Assembly: GCA_044225675.1 (NCBI GenBank)
Contig: JBGAIH010000003.1
Coordinates: 1 to 64,000 of the forward strand
Length of the DNA stretch: 64,000 bases
Direction: 5' to 3'
From: JACMQX01 sp044225675
GTDB lineage: Bacteria; Pseudomonadota; Gammaproteobacteria; Burkholderiales; Burkholderiaceae_C
Part shown: positions 42,962 through 52,311 of the stretch, piece by piece
How positions within the stretch are numbered: position 1 is the stretch's first letter
How the letters are laid out: every line of letters begins with the position of its first letter
Position numbers and translations under genes: made by a program
The notes under the pieces: model-generated
Databases searched by the model: none
Seen by the model: only the letters and a program-made list of their open reading frames with translations
What the model was told of the DNA's origin: nothing

Positions 42962-43915
42962 TCAGGCCTGCTGTTCGAGGAAGCGCTGGGCGTCGAGCGC
43001 CGCCATGCAGCCGGTGCCGGCGCTGGTGATGGCCTGGCGGTACACGTGGTCCTGCACGTCGCCTGCCGCAAAAATGCCGGGCACGCTCGTCATCGTGGCG
43101 AAGCCCTTGAGACCGCTTTGCGTGACGATGTAGCCGTTTTCCATGGTGAGCTGTCCCTGGAAGATCTCGGTGTTGGGTGCATGGCCGATCGCGATGAAAC
43201 AGCCCTTCAGGTGCAGGTCTTCGGTGGCGCCGGTGCGGGTGTCCTTCAGGCGAACGCCGGTCACGCCGCTGGCGTCGCCGAGCACCTCGTCGAGGGTCTG
43301 GAACAGCTTGAGCTCGATCTTGCCGGCCTTGACCTTGTCCATCACCTTGTCGATCAGGATGGCCTCGGCCTTGAACTTGTCGCGCCGGTGCACGAGGTAG
43401 ACCTTGCTGGCGATGTTCGACAGGTACAGCGCTTCCTCGACGGCGGTATTGCCGCCGCCGATCACGCAGCAGTCCTGGTCGCGGTAGAAGAAGCCGTCGC
43501 AGGTGGCGCAGCCGGAGACGCCCCGACCCATGAACGCCGTCTCGCTCGGAAGGCCCAGGTACTTGGCCGACGCGCCCGTGGCGATGATCAGTGCATCACA
43601 GGTGTACTCGCCGCTGTCGCCCTTGAGCGTGAACGGGCGCTTGCTGAAGTCGACTGCACTGATGTGGTCGAAGATGATCTGGGTCTTGAAGCGCTCGGCA
43701 TGGCGCTGGAAACGCTCCATCAGTTCAGGTCCCTGCACGCCGTCCACGTCGGCGGGCCAGTTGTCCACTTCGGTCGTCGTCATGAGCTGGCCGCCCTGGG
43801 CGATGCCGGTGATCAGCACGGGATTGAGGTTGGCGCGCGCCGCGTAGACGGCAGCGGAATAGCCCGCAGGGCCGGAGCCGAGGATCAGGACTTTGGCGTG
43901 TTGAGTGTTTGACAT
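42962..43915 (-). CDS. trxB: Thioredoxin reductase
   Basis: NADPH-dependent flavoprotein that reduces thioredoxin. 317 aa. FAD motif ILGSGPAGYSAAVYAARA, redox-active CATC (within SGCATCDGFFYRD), NADPH loop VIGGGNTAVEEALYL and the C-terminal FAD segment FAAGDVQDHVYRQAITSAG. The start MSNTQHAKVL at 43915 fits the family better than the 8-residue longer form. Confidence 0.97.
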   Translation of the reverse strand: MSNTQHAKVLILGSGPAGYSAAVYAARANLNPVLITGIAQGGQLMTTTEVDNWPADVDGVQGPELMERFQRHAERFKTQIIFDHISAVDFSKRPFTLKGDSGEYTCDALIIATGASAKYLGLPSETAFMGRGVSGCATCDGFFYRDQDCCVIGGGNTAVEEALYLSNIASKVYLVHRRDKFKAEAILIDKVMDKVKAGKIELKLFQTLDEVLGDASGVTGVRLKDTRTGATEDLHLKGCFIAIGHAPNTEIFQGQLTMENGYIVTQSGLKGFATMTSVPGIFAAGDVQDHVYRQAITSAGTGCMAALDAQRFLEQQA

Positions 43916-44066
43916 GGGTGTCTGTGTGGGAAAAGCCACAGCTCGGTGTACAGTTCAGGACGAAGAAGCCAGTATCAAGCCATCCGCAGGGATTGTGGCG
44001 CACGGCTCTCAATCCCTGCGATTGTAAGAATCCATCGAGAACCGGTGGAGCCTGGAGGTTTTAGCG

Positions 44067-44741
44067 ATGTCGATGTTGTCGAATCTTGAGTTGTTGCGCC
44101 GCGTTCCCCTCTTTGCGATGCTGACGTCCGTGCAGGCGGAGGCGGTTGCGGAGGCGATCATCAAGCGCCGCTTCAAGCGAGGCGAGCTCATCGTCGAGCA
44201 GGGCAAGAAGTCCAATGCGCTGTTCATCGTCCTGACGGGGCGCGCCCGCGTCATCACGTCCGACAACCGGGGCAGGGAGGTCATTCTTGCCACCATGCAG
44301 CCGGGTGACTACATCGGCGAGATGAGCCTGATCGACAACGAGCCGCATTCGGCAACGGTGCGCGCCGAAGTCCAGACCGACGTGCTGGTGCTCGGTCGCA
44401 CCGAGTTTGCGCGCTGCCTGCCGGAGAACAGCTCGATGGCCTACGCCGTCATGAAGGGGCTGGTGCAGCGCCTGCGCCACGCTGACCGCAAGATCGAGTC
44501 GCTCGCCCTGATGGACGTCTATGGGCGGGTCGCCCGTTCGCTGCTGGAGGCGGCGCAGCCCGACAAGGACGGGCAGATGCTGATCCGCGACAAGATTTCG
44601 CGCCAGGACATCGCCAAGATGGTCGGCGCCTCGCGCGAGATGGTCAGCCGCGTGATGAAGGACCTGGAGGAGCGGGGTTTCATCGAGACGCGCGAGAACG
44701 GCTCCATGATCGTCAAGGATCGCCTGGCCACCCTCGGCTGA
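44067..44741 (+). CDS. Crp/Fnr-family transcription regulator
   Basis: 224 aa. Cyclic-nucleotide-type beta-barrel (GELIVEQGKKSNALFIVLTG ... PGDYIGEMSLID), a long dimer helix and a C-terminal winged helix (RQDIAKMVGASREMVSRVMK). No N-terminal Cys cluster, so not an Fe-S Fnr. Well-placed GGAGG before the ATG. Divergent from trxB; upstream of ftsK. Confidence 0.92.
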   Translation: MSMLSNLELLRRVPLFAMLTSVQAEAVAEAIIKRRFKRGELIVEQGKKSNALFIVLTGRARVITSDNRGREVILATMQPGDYIGEMSLIDNEPHSATVRAEVQTDVLVLGRTEFARCLPENSSMAYAVMKGLVQRLRHADRKIESLALMDVYGRVARSLLEAAQPDKDGQMLIRDKISRQDIAKMVGASREMVSRVMKDLEERGFIETRENGSMIVKDRLATLG

Positions 44742-44818
44742 TCGGCGCCTTTCCGCGCCTTTGCCGCAGGGGTGGCAGGGTGGTCTTCGGGTAAGCTCGG
44801 GGCTCATCCAAGAGGCGC

Positions 44819-47152
44819 ATGACCTACTCCCTCAACACCCTGAATCCCTCGCCTGGCGACGCCGGACCGCGCAGTGGCGCAGGCCGGTTCGCGCAGGAGT
44901 TCGGCCTGATCCTGGGCGCCGTGGCGCTGGCCTTCTGGCTGCTTGCGCTGCTCACCCACTCGCTTCTGGATCCGGCCTGGTCGACCTCTGGCGCGGGCGG
45001 GCCGGTTCGCAACGGAGGCGGGCGCCTGGGCGCCTGGATCGCCGACGCCAGCTATTACCTGTTCGGCTTCTCGGTGTGGTGGTGTTTCGCCGCAGGCGTG
45101 CGCGCCTGGCTGTCGTCGCTCGCCCGGCGGCTTCGCAGCGACACGGCATTGGCTGCACCTGCCACCGACGCCCCCTCGCGCGGGCGGCGGGCCGGCTTCT
45201 GGCTGGGCCTGGCGCTGCTGCTGAGTGCGAGCACGGGCCTCGAATGGACGCGGCTGTACCGCCTCGAAGCGGCCTTGCCTGACCATGCCGGCGGCGTTCT
45301 CGGCTATCTCGTCGGCCCTGTCGGCATGCGCTGGCTCGGCTTCAATGGCTCGGCCCTCGTTTTCATTGCGCTGGGGGTGGTGGGCGCAGCCCTGGTGTTC
45401 CGCTTTTCCTGGAGTCATGTGGCCGAGCGCATCGGCGAGCGCATCGACGGACTGATCCAGTCGCGCCGCGAGAAGCGCGAGATCGCGCAGGACCTGGCCT
45501 TCGGCCAGCAGGCCGCCCGCGAGCGCGAGGAGATCGTGCTGGAAGAGCGCATCGAGATCGAGGAGCACCACCCCACGCCGGTGATGATCGAGCCGGTGAT
45601 GGCCGACGTGCCCAAGAGCGAGCGGGTGGCCAAGGAACGCCAGAAGCCGCTGTTCCAGGAGCTGCCCGACAGCAAGCTGCCGCAGGTCGACCTGCTGGAC
45701 GGCGCGCAAGGTCGCCAGGAGACGGTGTCGGCCGAGACGCTGGAGATGACCAGCCGCCTCATCGAGAAGAAGCTCAAGGACTTCGGCGTCGAGGTGCGCG
45801 TCGTGATGGCCTCGCCCGGCCCGGTGGTCACGCGCTACGAGATCGAGCCCGCCACCGGCGTCAAGGGCGCCCAGATCGTCAACCTGGCCAAGGACCTGGC
45901 GCGGTCGCTGAGTCTCGTGTCGATCCGTGTCGTCGAAACCATCCCTGGCAAGAACTACATGGCGCTGGAGCTGCCCAACGCCAAGCGCCAGTCGATCAAG
46001 CTCAGCGAGATCCTCGGCTCCCAGACTTACAACGAGGCCAAGTCGCTCCTCACGATGGGCCTGGGCAAGGACATCGGCGGCAACGCGGTCGTGGCCGATC
46101 TGGCCAAGATGCCGCACGTGCTCGTGGCCGGCACCACGGGCTCGGGCAAGTCCGTCGGCATCAACGCGATGATCCTCAGCCTGCTCTACAAGGCCGAGGC
46201 CCGCGATGTGCGGCTGCTGCTGATCGACCCCAAGATGCTGGAGATGTCGGTCTACGAAGGCATTCCCCATCTGCTCGCTCCGGTCGTCACCGACATGCGC
46301 CAGGCAGCCCATGGCCTGAACTGGTGTGTTGCCGAGATGGAGCGGCGCTACAAGCTCATGAGCAAGCTGGGCGTGCGCAACCTCGCGGGCTACAACCACA
46401 AGATCGACGAAGCCAAGGGCCGCGGCGAGCACATCTCCAACCCATTCAGCCTCACGCCGGAGGCGCCCGAGCCGCTCGAGCGGCTGCCGCACATCGTCGT
46501 CGTCATCGACGAACTCGCCGACCTCATGATGGTCGTCGGCAAGAAGATCGAGGAGCTCATCGCCCGTCTGGCACAAAAGGCGCGCGCCGCCGGCATCCAC
46601 CTCATCCTCGCGACGCAGCGCCCGAGCGTCGACGTGATCACCGGCCTGATCAAGGCCAACATCCCGACCCGCATCTCCTTCCAGGTCTCCAGCAAGATCG
46701 ACAGCCGCACCATCCTCGACCAGATGGGTGCCGAAGCGTTGCTGGGCATGGGCGACATGCTCTACATGCCCTCGGGCACCGGACTGCCTGTACGCGTGCA
46801 CGGCGCCTTCGTCAGCGACGACGAGGTCCACCGTGTCGTGGCCTACCTCAAGGAGCAGGGCGAGCCCAACTACGTCGAGGGCGTGCTCGAAGGCGGCACC
46901 GTGGACGGCGAGGGCGATCTGCTCGGCGACGGTGCCGGCGGCGCCACCGGCGAGAAGGATCCGATGTACGACCAGGCCGTCGAGGTCGTCCTCAAGAACC
47001 GCAAAGCCAGCATTTCGCTCGTGCAAAGACACTTGAAGATCGGCTACAACCGTGCCGCGCGGCTCGTCGAGGACATGGAGAAGGCCGGTCTCGTGAGCGC
47101 CATGTCCGGCAGCGGCCAGCGTGAAATCCTGGTGCCGGCGCGCGCCGAGTGA
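44819..47152 (+). CDS. ftsK: DNA translocase FtsK
   Basis: 777 aa. Four membrane spans in the first 200 residues, a charged linker, then the motor: Walker A GTTGSGKSVG (about residue 440), Walker B HIVVVIDELADLMMV, and the C-terminal gamma winged helix (ASISLVQRHLKIGYNRAARL) that reads KOPS sites. Moves chromosome ends at the septum for XerCD/dif resolution. Directly followed by lolA, the conserved ftsK-lolA-rarA order. Confidence 0.96.
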   Translation: MTYSLNTLNPSPGDAGPRSGAGRFAQEFGLILGAVALAFWLLALLTHSLLDPAWSTSGAGGPVRNGGGRLGAWIADASYYLFGFSVWWCFAAGVRAWLSSLARRLRSDTALAAPATDAPSRGRRAGFWLGLALLLSASTGLEWTRLYRLEAALPDHAGGVLGYLVGPVGMRWLGFNGSALVFIALGVVGAALVFRFSWSHVAERIGERIDGLIQSRREKREIAQDLAFGQQAAREREEIVLEERIEIEEHHPTPVMIEPVMADVPKSERVAKERQKPLFQELPDSKLPQVDLLDGAQGRQETVSAETLEMTSRLIEKKLKDFGVEVRVVMASPGPVVTRYEIEPATGVKGAQIVNLAKDLARSLSLVSIRVVETIPGKNYMALELPNAKRQSIKLSEILGSQTYNEAKSLLTMGLGKDIGGNAVVADLAKMPHVLVAGTTGSGKSVGINAMILSLLYKAEARDVRLLLIDPKMLEMSVYEGIPHLLAPVVTDMRQAAHGLNWCVAEMERRYKLMSKLGVRNLAGYNHKIDEAKGRGEHISNPFSLTPEAPEPLERLPHIVVVIDELADLMMVVGKKIEELIARLAQKARAAGIHLILATQRPSVDVITGLIKANIPTRISFQVSSKIDSRTILDQMGAEALLGMGDMLYMPSGTGLPVRVHGAFVSDDEVHRVVAYLKEQGEPNYVEGVLEGGTVDGEGDLLGDGAGGATGEKDPMYDQAVEVVLKNRKASISLVQRHLKIGYNRAARLVEDMEKAGLVSAMSGSGQREILVPARAE

Positions 47153-47197
47153 GGCAGCGCACGGAACGACCGGGCGCTTCTGGTGTCTGATCCTGTC

Positions 47198-47875
47198 ATG
47201 AATCTTCTCTCCGCACGTATTGCGCGCCTCGCAGGCGCCGCACCCCGGGGCCTGATCCTGGGCCTGCTCGTGGGGCTCGTCGCCCCGGTTCATGCCGCCA
47301 CCGGGCTCGACAGCCTTGAAGCCTTCGTCAAGGGCGCCCGCACCGGCCGGGCCGACTTCACCCAGGTGGTCACGGCACCGGCACGCGATGGCCAGGCGGC
47401 CCGCAGCAAGAGCTCGAGCGGGACCTTCGAATTCCAGCGGCCGAGCCGCTTCCGGTTTGTCTACAAGAAGCCGTTCGAGCAGACCATCGTGGCCGACGGC
47501 CAGACGCTGTGGCTGCATGACGTGGACCTCAACCAGGTCACGGCCCGCAAGCAGGCCGGCGTGCTCGGCTCGACGCCCGCCGCGCTGATCGCGTCGGCGC
47601 CCGACCTGCGTGCGCTGCAGGCCGACTTCAACCTCCAGGCCGCGCCCGACAAGGATGGTCTGCAGTGGGTGCTTGCCAGTCCCAAGGCGCGCGACGGCCA
47701 GGTCCAGAGCGTGCGCATCGGCTTCAAGGGCAGCGATCTCGCGTCGCTTGAGATCCTCGACAGCTTCGGTCAGCGTTCAGTGCTGACCTTCACGCGTTTC
47801 GAGCTCAATCCGGCGCTGCCGGCCGAGGCCTTCCAGTTCAAGCCGCCGCCCGGCGCCGACGTGATCCGGCAGTAA
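47198..47875 (+). CDS. lolA: Outer-membrane lipoprotein carrier protein LolA
   Basis: Periplasmic chaperone that carries lipoproteins from LolCDE to LolB. 225 aa with a signal peptide (RGLILGLLVGLVAPVHA). Family features: LEAFVKGARTGRADFTQVV near the mature N-terminus and the RPSRFRFVYKKPFEQTIVAD strand pair. The ATG at 47198 is preferred to an in-frame start five codons earlier. 45 bases after ftsK. Confidence 0.94.
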   Translation: MNLLSARIARLAGAAPRGLILGLLVGLVAPVHAATGLDSLEAFVKGARTGRADFTQVVTAPARDGQAARSKSSSGTFEFQRPSRFRFVYKKPFEQTIVADGQTLWLHDVDLNQVTARKQAGVLGSTPAALIASAPDLRALQADFNLQAAPDKDGLQWVLASPKARDGQVQSVRIGFKGSDLASLEILDSFGQRSVLTFTRFELNPALPAEAFQFKPPPGADVIRQ

Positions 47876-47925
47876 GCCCGGGGCTCTGCCTGCCGCGCGG
47901 CGTCTGCGCGCGGCATTGCGCGCGG

Positions 47926-47937
47926 CACAATAGACGC
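47926..47937 (+). promoter_or_regulatory. -10-like CACAAT six bases before the rarA start
   Basis: CACAAT (47926-47931) followed by six bases and the ATG of rarA, with no ribosome-binding site. Just upstream is a GC-rich inverted repeat (TGCCGCGCG ... CGCGCGGCA) that may end lolA transcription. No good -35 seen. Confidence 0.4.
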
Positions 47938-49251
47938 ATGGCGACTTCTTCCCATCCCCCCCTGGCAGAGCGGCTGCGGCCCAAGAACCTGGGCGAGGTC
48001 GTCGGCCAGCAGCACCTGCTCGGCGAAGGCATGCCGCTGCGCATCGCGTTCGAGTCGGGCCAGCCGCACAGCTGCATCCTCTGGGGGCCGCCCGGCGTCG
48101 GCAAGACGACGATCGCGCGGCTGATGGCCGATGCCTTCGACGCCCGCTTCATCACCATCAGCGCGGTGCTGGGGGGCGTCAAGGACATCCGCGAGGCCGT
48201 CGAGCAGGCGCAGATTGCGCAGGGCAGCCTGCTGGGCGAGGGCGGCGAGCCCGACGCCGGACGCCGCACCATCGTCTTCGTCGACGAAGTCCATCGCTTC
48301 AACAAGAGCCAGCAGGATGCCTTTCTGCCGCACGTTGAAAGCGGGCTCTTCACCTTCATCGGCGCGACCACCGAGAACCCCTCGTTCGAAGTCAATTCCG
48401 CCCTGCTGTCGCGCGCTGCGGTCTACGTGCTGCAGCCCTTGTCCGAGGCGGAGCTGCAGCAAATCGTGGCGAAGGCGCAGGCCATCGATGCCGTCCCGCC
48501 CATCGAGCCGGCGGCCCTGGAGCGGCTGCTGGCCTACGCCGACGGCGACGCGCGGCGCCTGCTCAACACGCTGGAGACGCTCGCCGTGGCCGCCGGCAAG
48601 GAAAAGCTGGCCGAGGTGAGCGACGCCTGGCTGCTCAAGGTGCTGGGCGAGCGCATGCGCCGCTACGACAAGGGCGGCGAGCAGTTCTACGACACCATCA
48701 GCGCATTGCACAAATCCGTGCGCGGCTCCGACCCGGATGCGTCGCTCTACTGGTTCGTGCGCATGCTCGACGGCGGCGCCGACCCGCGCTACATGGCGCG
48801 GCGGCTGGTACGCATGGCCAGCGAGGACATCGGCCTGGCCGATCCGCGCGCGCTGCGCCTTGCCCTGGATGCGGCAGAAACCTATGAGCGCCTGGGCTCC
48901 CCCGAAGGCGAGCTGGCGCTGGCGCAGTGCGTGGTCTATCTGGCCGTCGCGCCCAAGTCCAACGCGGTCTACAAGGCCTTCAACGAAGCCAAGGCCTTCG
49001 TCAAGAAGGATGGCACCCGGCCGGTGCCCATGCACCTTCGCAATGCGCCCACGCGGCTCATGAAGGATCTCGACTACGGCAAGGGCTACCGCTACGCGCA
49101 CGACGAGGATGGTGGCTTCGCCGCGGGCGAGAACTACCTGCCGCCCGGCATGGAAGCGCCGGAGTTCTACCGGCCCGTCGAACGAGGCCTGGAGATCCGG
49201 ATTGCCGATAAGCTCCGCGAACTGAAAAAGCTGAACCATCAGAGGAGCTAA
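47938..49251 (+). CDS. rarA: Replication-associated recombination protein A (MgsA/RarA)
   Basis: AAA+ ATPase of the clamp-loader family that acts at stalled forks. 437 aa. Walker A GPPGVGKTTIAR, Walker B with sensor FVDEVHRFNKSQQDAFLPHV, arginine-finger region LLSRAAVYVLQPL, and the C-terminal tetramerisation domain (YGKGYRYAHDEDGGFAAGEN). Follows lolA, as is usual. Confidence 0.96.
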   Translation: MATSSHPPLAERLRPKNLGEVVGQQHLLGEGMPLRIAFESGQPHSCILWGPPGVGKTTIARLMADAFDARFITISAVLGGVKDIREAVEQAQIAQGSLLGEGGEPDAGRRTIVFVDEVHRFNKSQQDAFLPHVESGLFTFIGATTENPSFEVNSALLSRAAVYVLQPLSEAELQQIVAKAQAIDAVPPIEPAALERLLAYADGDARRLLNTLETLAVAAGKEKLAEVSDAWLLKVLGERMRRYDKGGEQFYDTISALHKSVRGSDPDASLYWFVRMLDGGADPRYMARRLVRMASEDIGLADPRALRLALDAAETYERLGSPEGELALAQCVVYLAVAPKSNAVYKAFNEAKAFVKKDGTRPVPMHLRNAPTRLMKDLDYGKGYRYAHDEDGGFAAGENYLPPGMEAPEFYRPVERGLEIRIADKLRELKKLNHQRS

Positions 49252-49349
49252 TCAGCCGGAAAAGCCGTTCATCGGCCGGTCGCGCCAAGGGTAAACACGG
49301 GTCCATCCCCGGCTTTTGCCTCAGGAACGCTTGGCTACAATTCGCCCAC

Positions 49350-49383
49350 AAACCCGCGGTCGACCCACACTGGCGGGTTTTTT
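49350..49383 (+). terminator. Rho-independent terminator after rarA, ahead of the liv operon
   Basis: AAACCCGC (49350-49357), a 15-base loop and GCGGGTTT (49373-49380) with further T giving a six-T run. A TACAAT hexamer at 49336-49341 lies so close that it would start transcription at the stem, so an attenuator role is unlikely. Nothing else is seen in the 226-base gap. Confidence 0.7.
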
Positions 49384-49477
49384 GCTAGATGAGAGGCGGC
49401 TGCCCACAAGGCGTGTCAGCTTCGACACAACAACAAGCCAGCCGCTTCGCGTGCCGATCACAAAACGGAGAAGTCAT

Positions 49478-50407
49478 ATGGAAATCCTGCTGCAGCAGAT
49501 CATCAACGGTCTGGTTCTCGGCAGCATGTATGCCCTGGTGGCCTTGGGCTACACCATGGTGTACGGCATCATCAACCTCATCAATTTCGCGCACGGCGAG
49601 GTGCTCATGGTCGGCGCGCTGACCAGCTGGAGCATCATCGGCGTCATGCAGTCGGCCATGCCGGGTGCACCGGGCTGGGTCATCCTGATCCTCGCGCTGG
49701 TCATCTCCTGCGTGGTGGCGGCGGCCCTGAACTTCGCGATCGAGAAGATCGCCTACCGGCCGCTGCGCAACAGTCCCAAGCTGGCGCCCCTGATCACCGC
49801 CATCGGCATGTCCATTCTGCTGCAGACGCTGGCCATGATCATCTGGAAGCCCAACTACAAGCCCTATCCCACGCTCCTGCCGAGCGCGCCCATCAATGTC
49901 GGCGGGGCGGTGATCACGCCGACGCAGATCATGATCCTGTGCCTGACCGCCGTGTCGCTGGCCGTGCTCATGTACCTCGTCAACTACACGCGCCTGGGCC
50001 GCGCGATGCGCGCCACGGCCGAGAATCCGCGCGTCGCCGCGCTGATGGGCGTCAAGCCCGACATGGTCATCTCGGCCACCTTCATCATCGGCGCGGTGCT
50101 GGCCACCGTGGCCGGGATCATGTATGCGTCCAACTACGGAACGGTCCAGCACACCATGGGCTTCCTGCCGGGCCTCAAGGCCTTCACGGCTGCGGTCTTC
50201 GGCGGCATCGGCAACCTGGCCGGCGCGGTGGTGGGCGGCATCCTGCTGGGCCTGATCGAGTCCATCGGCTCCGGCTACATCGGTGCGCTCACCGGCGGCG
50301 TCCTGGGCAGCCACTACACCGACATCTTCGCGTTCATCGTGCTGATCTTCGTGCTCACGCTGCGGCCTTCGGGTCTGCTGGGTGAACGTGTGGCGGACCG
50401 GGCCTGA
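49478..50407 (+). CDS. livH: Branched-chain amino acid ABC transporter permease LivH
   Basis: 309 aa inner-membrane permease with about eight spans (LQQIINGLVLGSMYALVALG start; the GIINLINFAHGEVLMVGAL signature). GGAG lies a few bases before the ATG at 49478. First gene of livHMGF; genes are 15-21 bases apart. Confidence 0.95.
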   Translation: MEILLQQIINGLVLGSMYALVALGYTMVYGIINLINFAHGEVLMVGALTSWSIIGVMQSAMPGAPGWVILILALVISCVVAAALNFAIEKIAYRPLRNSPKLAPLITAIGMSILLQTLAMIIWKPNYKPYPTLLPSAPINVGGAVITPTQIMILCLTAVSLAVLMYLVNYTRLGRAMRATAENPRVAALMGVKPDMVISATFIIGAVLATVAGIMYASNYGTVQHTMGFLPGLKAFTAAVFGGIGNLAGAVVGGILLGLIESIGSGYIGALTGGVLGSHYTDIFAFIVLIFVLTLRPSGLLGERVADRA

Positions 50408-50422
50408 AGCGAGGAGACGACC

Positions 50423-51499
50423 ATGAAGAAGCAAACACTGACCTACGTCATCGCCGCGCTGGCACTGCTGGTGCTGCCGCTGATCCTGCAGAGCTTCGGC
50501 AATGCCTGGGTCCGCATCGCCGACACGGCGCTGCTCTACACCATGCTGGCCCTGGGCCTGAACATCGTGGTGGGCTATGCCGGCCTGCTGGACCTCGGCT
50601 TCGTCGCGTTCTTTGCCGTCGGTGCCTATCTGTTCGGCCTGCTGGCGTCGCCCCATCTCACCGACACCTTCCCCGCCATCGCCGCCATGTTCCCGGACGG
50701 GTTGCACACCTCGGTCTGGCTGGTGATCCCGCTGGCGGCCGCAGTGGCCGGGTTCTTCGGCATGCTGCTGGGGGCGCCGACGCTCAAGCTGCGCGGCGAC
50801 TACCTGGCCATCGTGACGCTGGGCTTCGGCGAGATCATCCGCGTGTTCCTCAACAACCTGGATCACCCGGTCAACATCACCAACGGCCCCAAGGGTCTCA
50901 ACCAGATCGACTCGGTCAGCTTCTTCGGCTTCAGCCTGGGCAAGCGGCTGGAGATCGGCAGCTTCGAGATCGCCTCGGTCACGCTGTACTACTACCTGTT
51001 CCTCGCGCTCGTGGTCATCAGTGTGATCATCTGTCATCGCCTGGAGGTCTCGCGCATCGGCCGCGCCTGGATGGCCATCCGCGAGGACGAGATCGCCGCC
51101 AAGGCCATGGGCATCAACACCCGCAACATGAAGCTGCTGGCCTTCGGCATGGGCGCCACCTTCGGCGGCGTCTCGGGCGCGATGTTCGGCGCCTTCCAGG
51201 GCTTCGTGTCGCCCGAGTCGTTCAGCCTCATGGAATCGGTCATGATCGTCGCCATGGTCGTGCTCGGCGGCATCGGCCATCTGCCGGGTGTGGTGCTCGG
51301 CGCCGTGCTGCTCGCGGCGCTGCCCGAGGTGCTGCGCTACGTCGCGGGCCCGCTGCAGGCCATGACCGACGGCCGGCTCGACTCCGCCATCCTGCGCCAG
51401 CTGCTCATCGCGCTGGCCATGATCATCGTCATGCTGTTGCGTCCGCGCGGCCTGTGGCCGGCGCCCGATCACGGCAAGTCGCTCCAGGCCAAGGCCTGA
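50423..51499 (+). CDS. livM: Branched-chain amino acid ABC transporter permease LivM
   Basis: 358 aa permease with about nine spans. Family motifs include GLNIVVGYAGLLDLGFVAFF and the cytoplasmic loop RIGRAWMAIREDEIAAKAMG that couples to the ATPases. Second gene of the operon. Confidence 0.95.
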   Translation: MKKQTLTYVIAALALLVLPLILQSFGNAWVRIADTALLYTMLALGLNIVVGYAGLLDLGFVAFFAVGAYLFGLLASPHLTDTFPAIAAMFPDGLHTSVWLVIPLAAAVAGFFGMLLGAPTLKLRGDYLAIVTLGFGEIIRVFLNNLDHPVNITNGPKGLNQIDSVSFFGFSLGKRLEIGSFEIASVTLYYYLFLALVVISVIICHRLEVSRIGRAWMAIREDEIAAKAMGINTRNMKLLAFGMGATFGGVSGAMFGAFQGFVSPESFSLMESVMIVAMVVLGGIGHLPGVVLGAVLLAALPEVLRYVAGPLQAMTDGRLDSAILRQLLIALAMIIVMLLRPRGLWPAPDHGKSLQAKA

Positions 51500-51519
51500 A
51501 CGCCGGAGAAGGAGCAGAC

Positions 51520-52290
51520 ATGACTGACATCATTCTCAAGGTCGCCGGCATTTCCAAGCGTTTCGGCGGCCTGCAGGCGCTGAGCGACGTGGGCATCACC
51601 ATCGAGCGCGGCCAGGTCTACGGACTGATCGGCCCCAACGGCGCCGGCAAGACGACTTTCTTCAACGTCATCACCGGCCTCTACACGCCGGACAGCGGCA
51701 CCTTCGAGCTGGCCGGCAAGCCCTACCAGCCCAGTGCGGTGCATGAAGTCGCCAAGGCCGGCATCGCGCGCACGTTCCAGAACATCCGCCTCTTCGCCGA
51801 GATGACGGCGCTGGAGAACGTCATGGTCGGGCGCCACATCCGCACGGGCTCGGGCCTGCTGGGCGCCATCTTCCGCACGGCCAGGTTCACGGCGGAGGAG
51901 CAGGCGATTGCCAAACGGGCGCAGGAGCTGCTCGACTATGTCGGCATCGGCCGGTTCGCCGACTACAAGGCGCGCACCCTGAGCTATGGCGACCAGCGGC
52001 GTCTGGAGATCGCACGCGCCCTGGCGACCGATCCGCAGCTCATCGCGCTGGACGAGCCTGCGGCCGGCATGAATGCCACCGAAAAGGTGCAGCTGCGCGA
52101 ACTGATCGACCAGATCCGCAAGGACAACCGGACCATCCTGCTCATCGAGCACGACGTCAAGCTGGTCATGGGCCTGTGCGACCGCGTCACCGTGCTCGAC
52201 TACGGCAAGCAGATCGCCGAAGGCACGCCGCAGGACGTGCAGAAGAACGAGAAGGTGATCGAGGCCTACCTCGGCACCGGCGGGCATTGA
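51520..52290 (+). CDS. livG: Branched-chain amino acid ABC transporter ATP-binding protein LivG
   Basis: 256 aa. Walker A GPNGAGKTT, ABC signature LSYGDQRRLEIARAL and Walker B LIALDEPAAGMN. The ATG at 51520 (MTDIILKVAG) has GGAG seven bases upstream. Pairs with LivF as the ATPase heterodimer. Confidence 0.96.
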   Translation: MTDIILKVAGISKRFGGLQALSDVGITIERGQVYGLIGPNGAGKTTFFNVITGLYTPDSGTFELAGKPYQPSAVHEVAKAGIARTFQNIRLFAEMTALENVMVGRHIRTGSGLLGAIFRTARFTAEEQAIAKRAQELLDYVGIGRFADYKARTLSYGDQRRLEIARALATDPQLIALDEPAAGMNATEKVQLRELIDQIRKDNRTILLIEHDVKLVMGLCDRVTVLDYGKQIAEGTPQDVQKNEKVIEAYLGTGGH

Positions 52291-52311
52291 GATTTCAGGA
52301 GAACCAAGAAC

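Noticed and set aside
49336..49383. Transcription attenuator for the liv operon
   Set aside because: The TACAAT box would start transcription at the foot of the hairpin, leaving no room for a leader peptide; it is better read as the rarA terminator.
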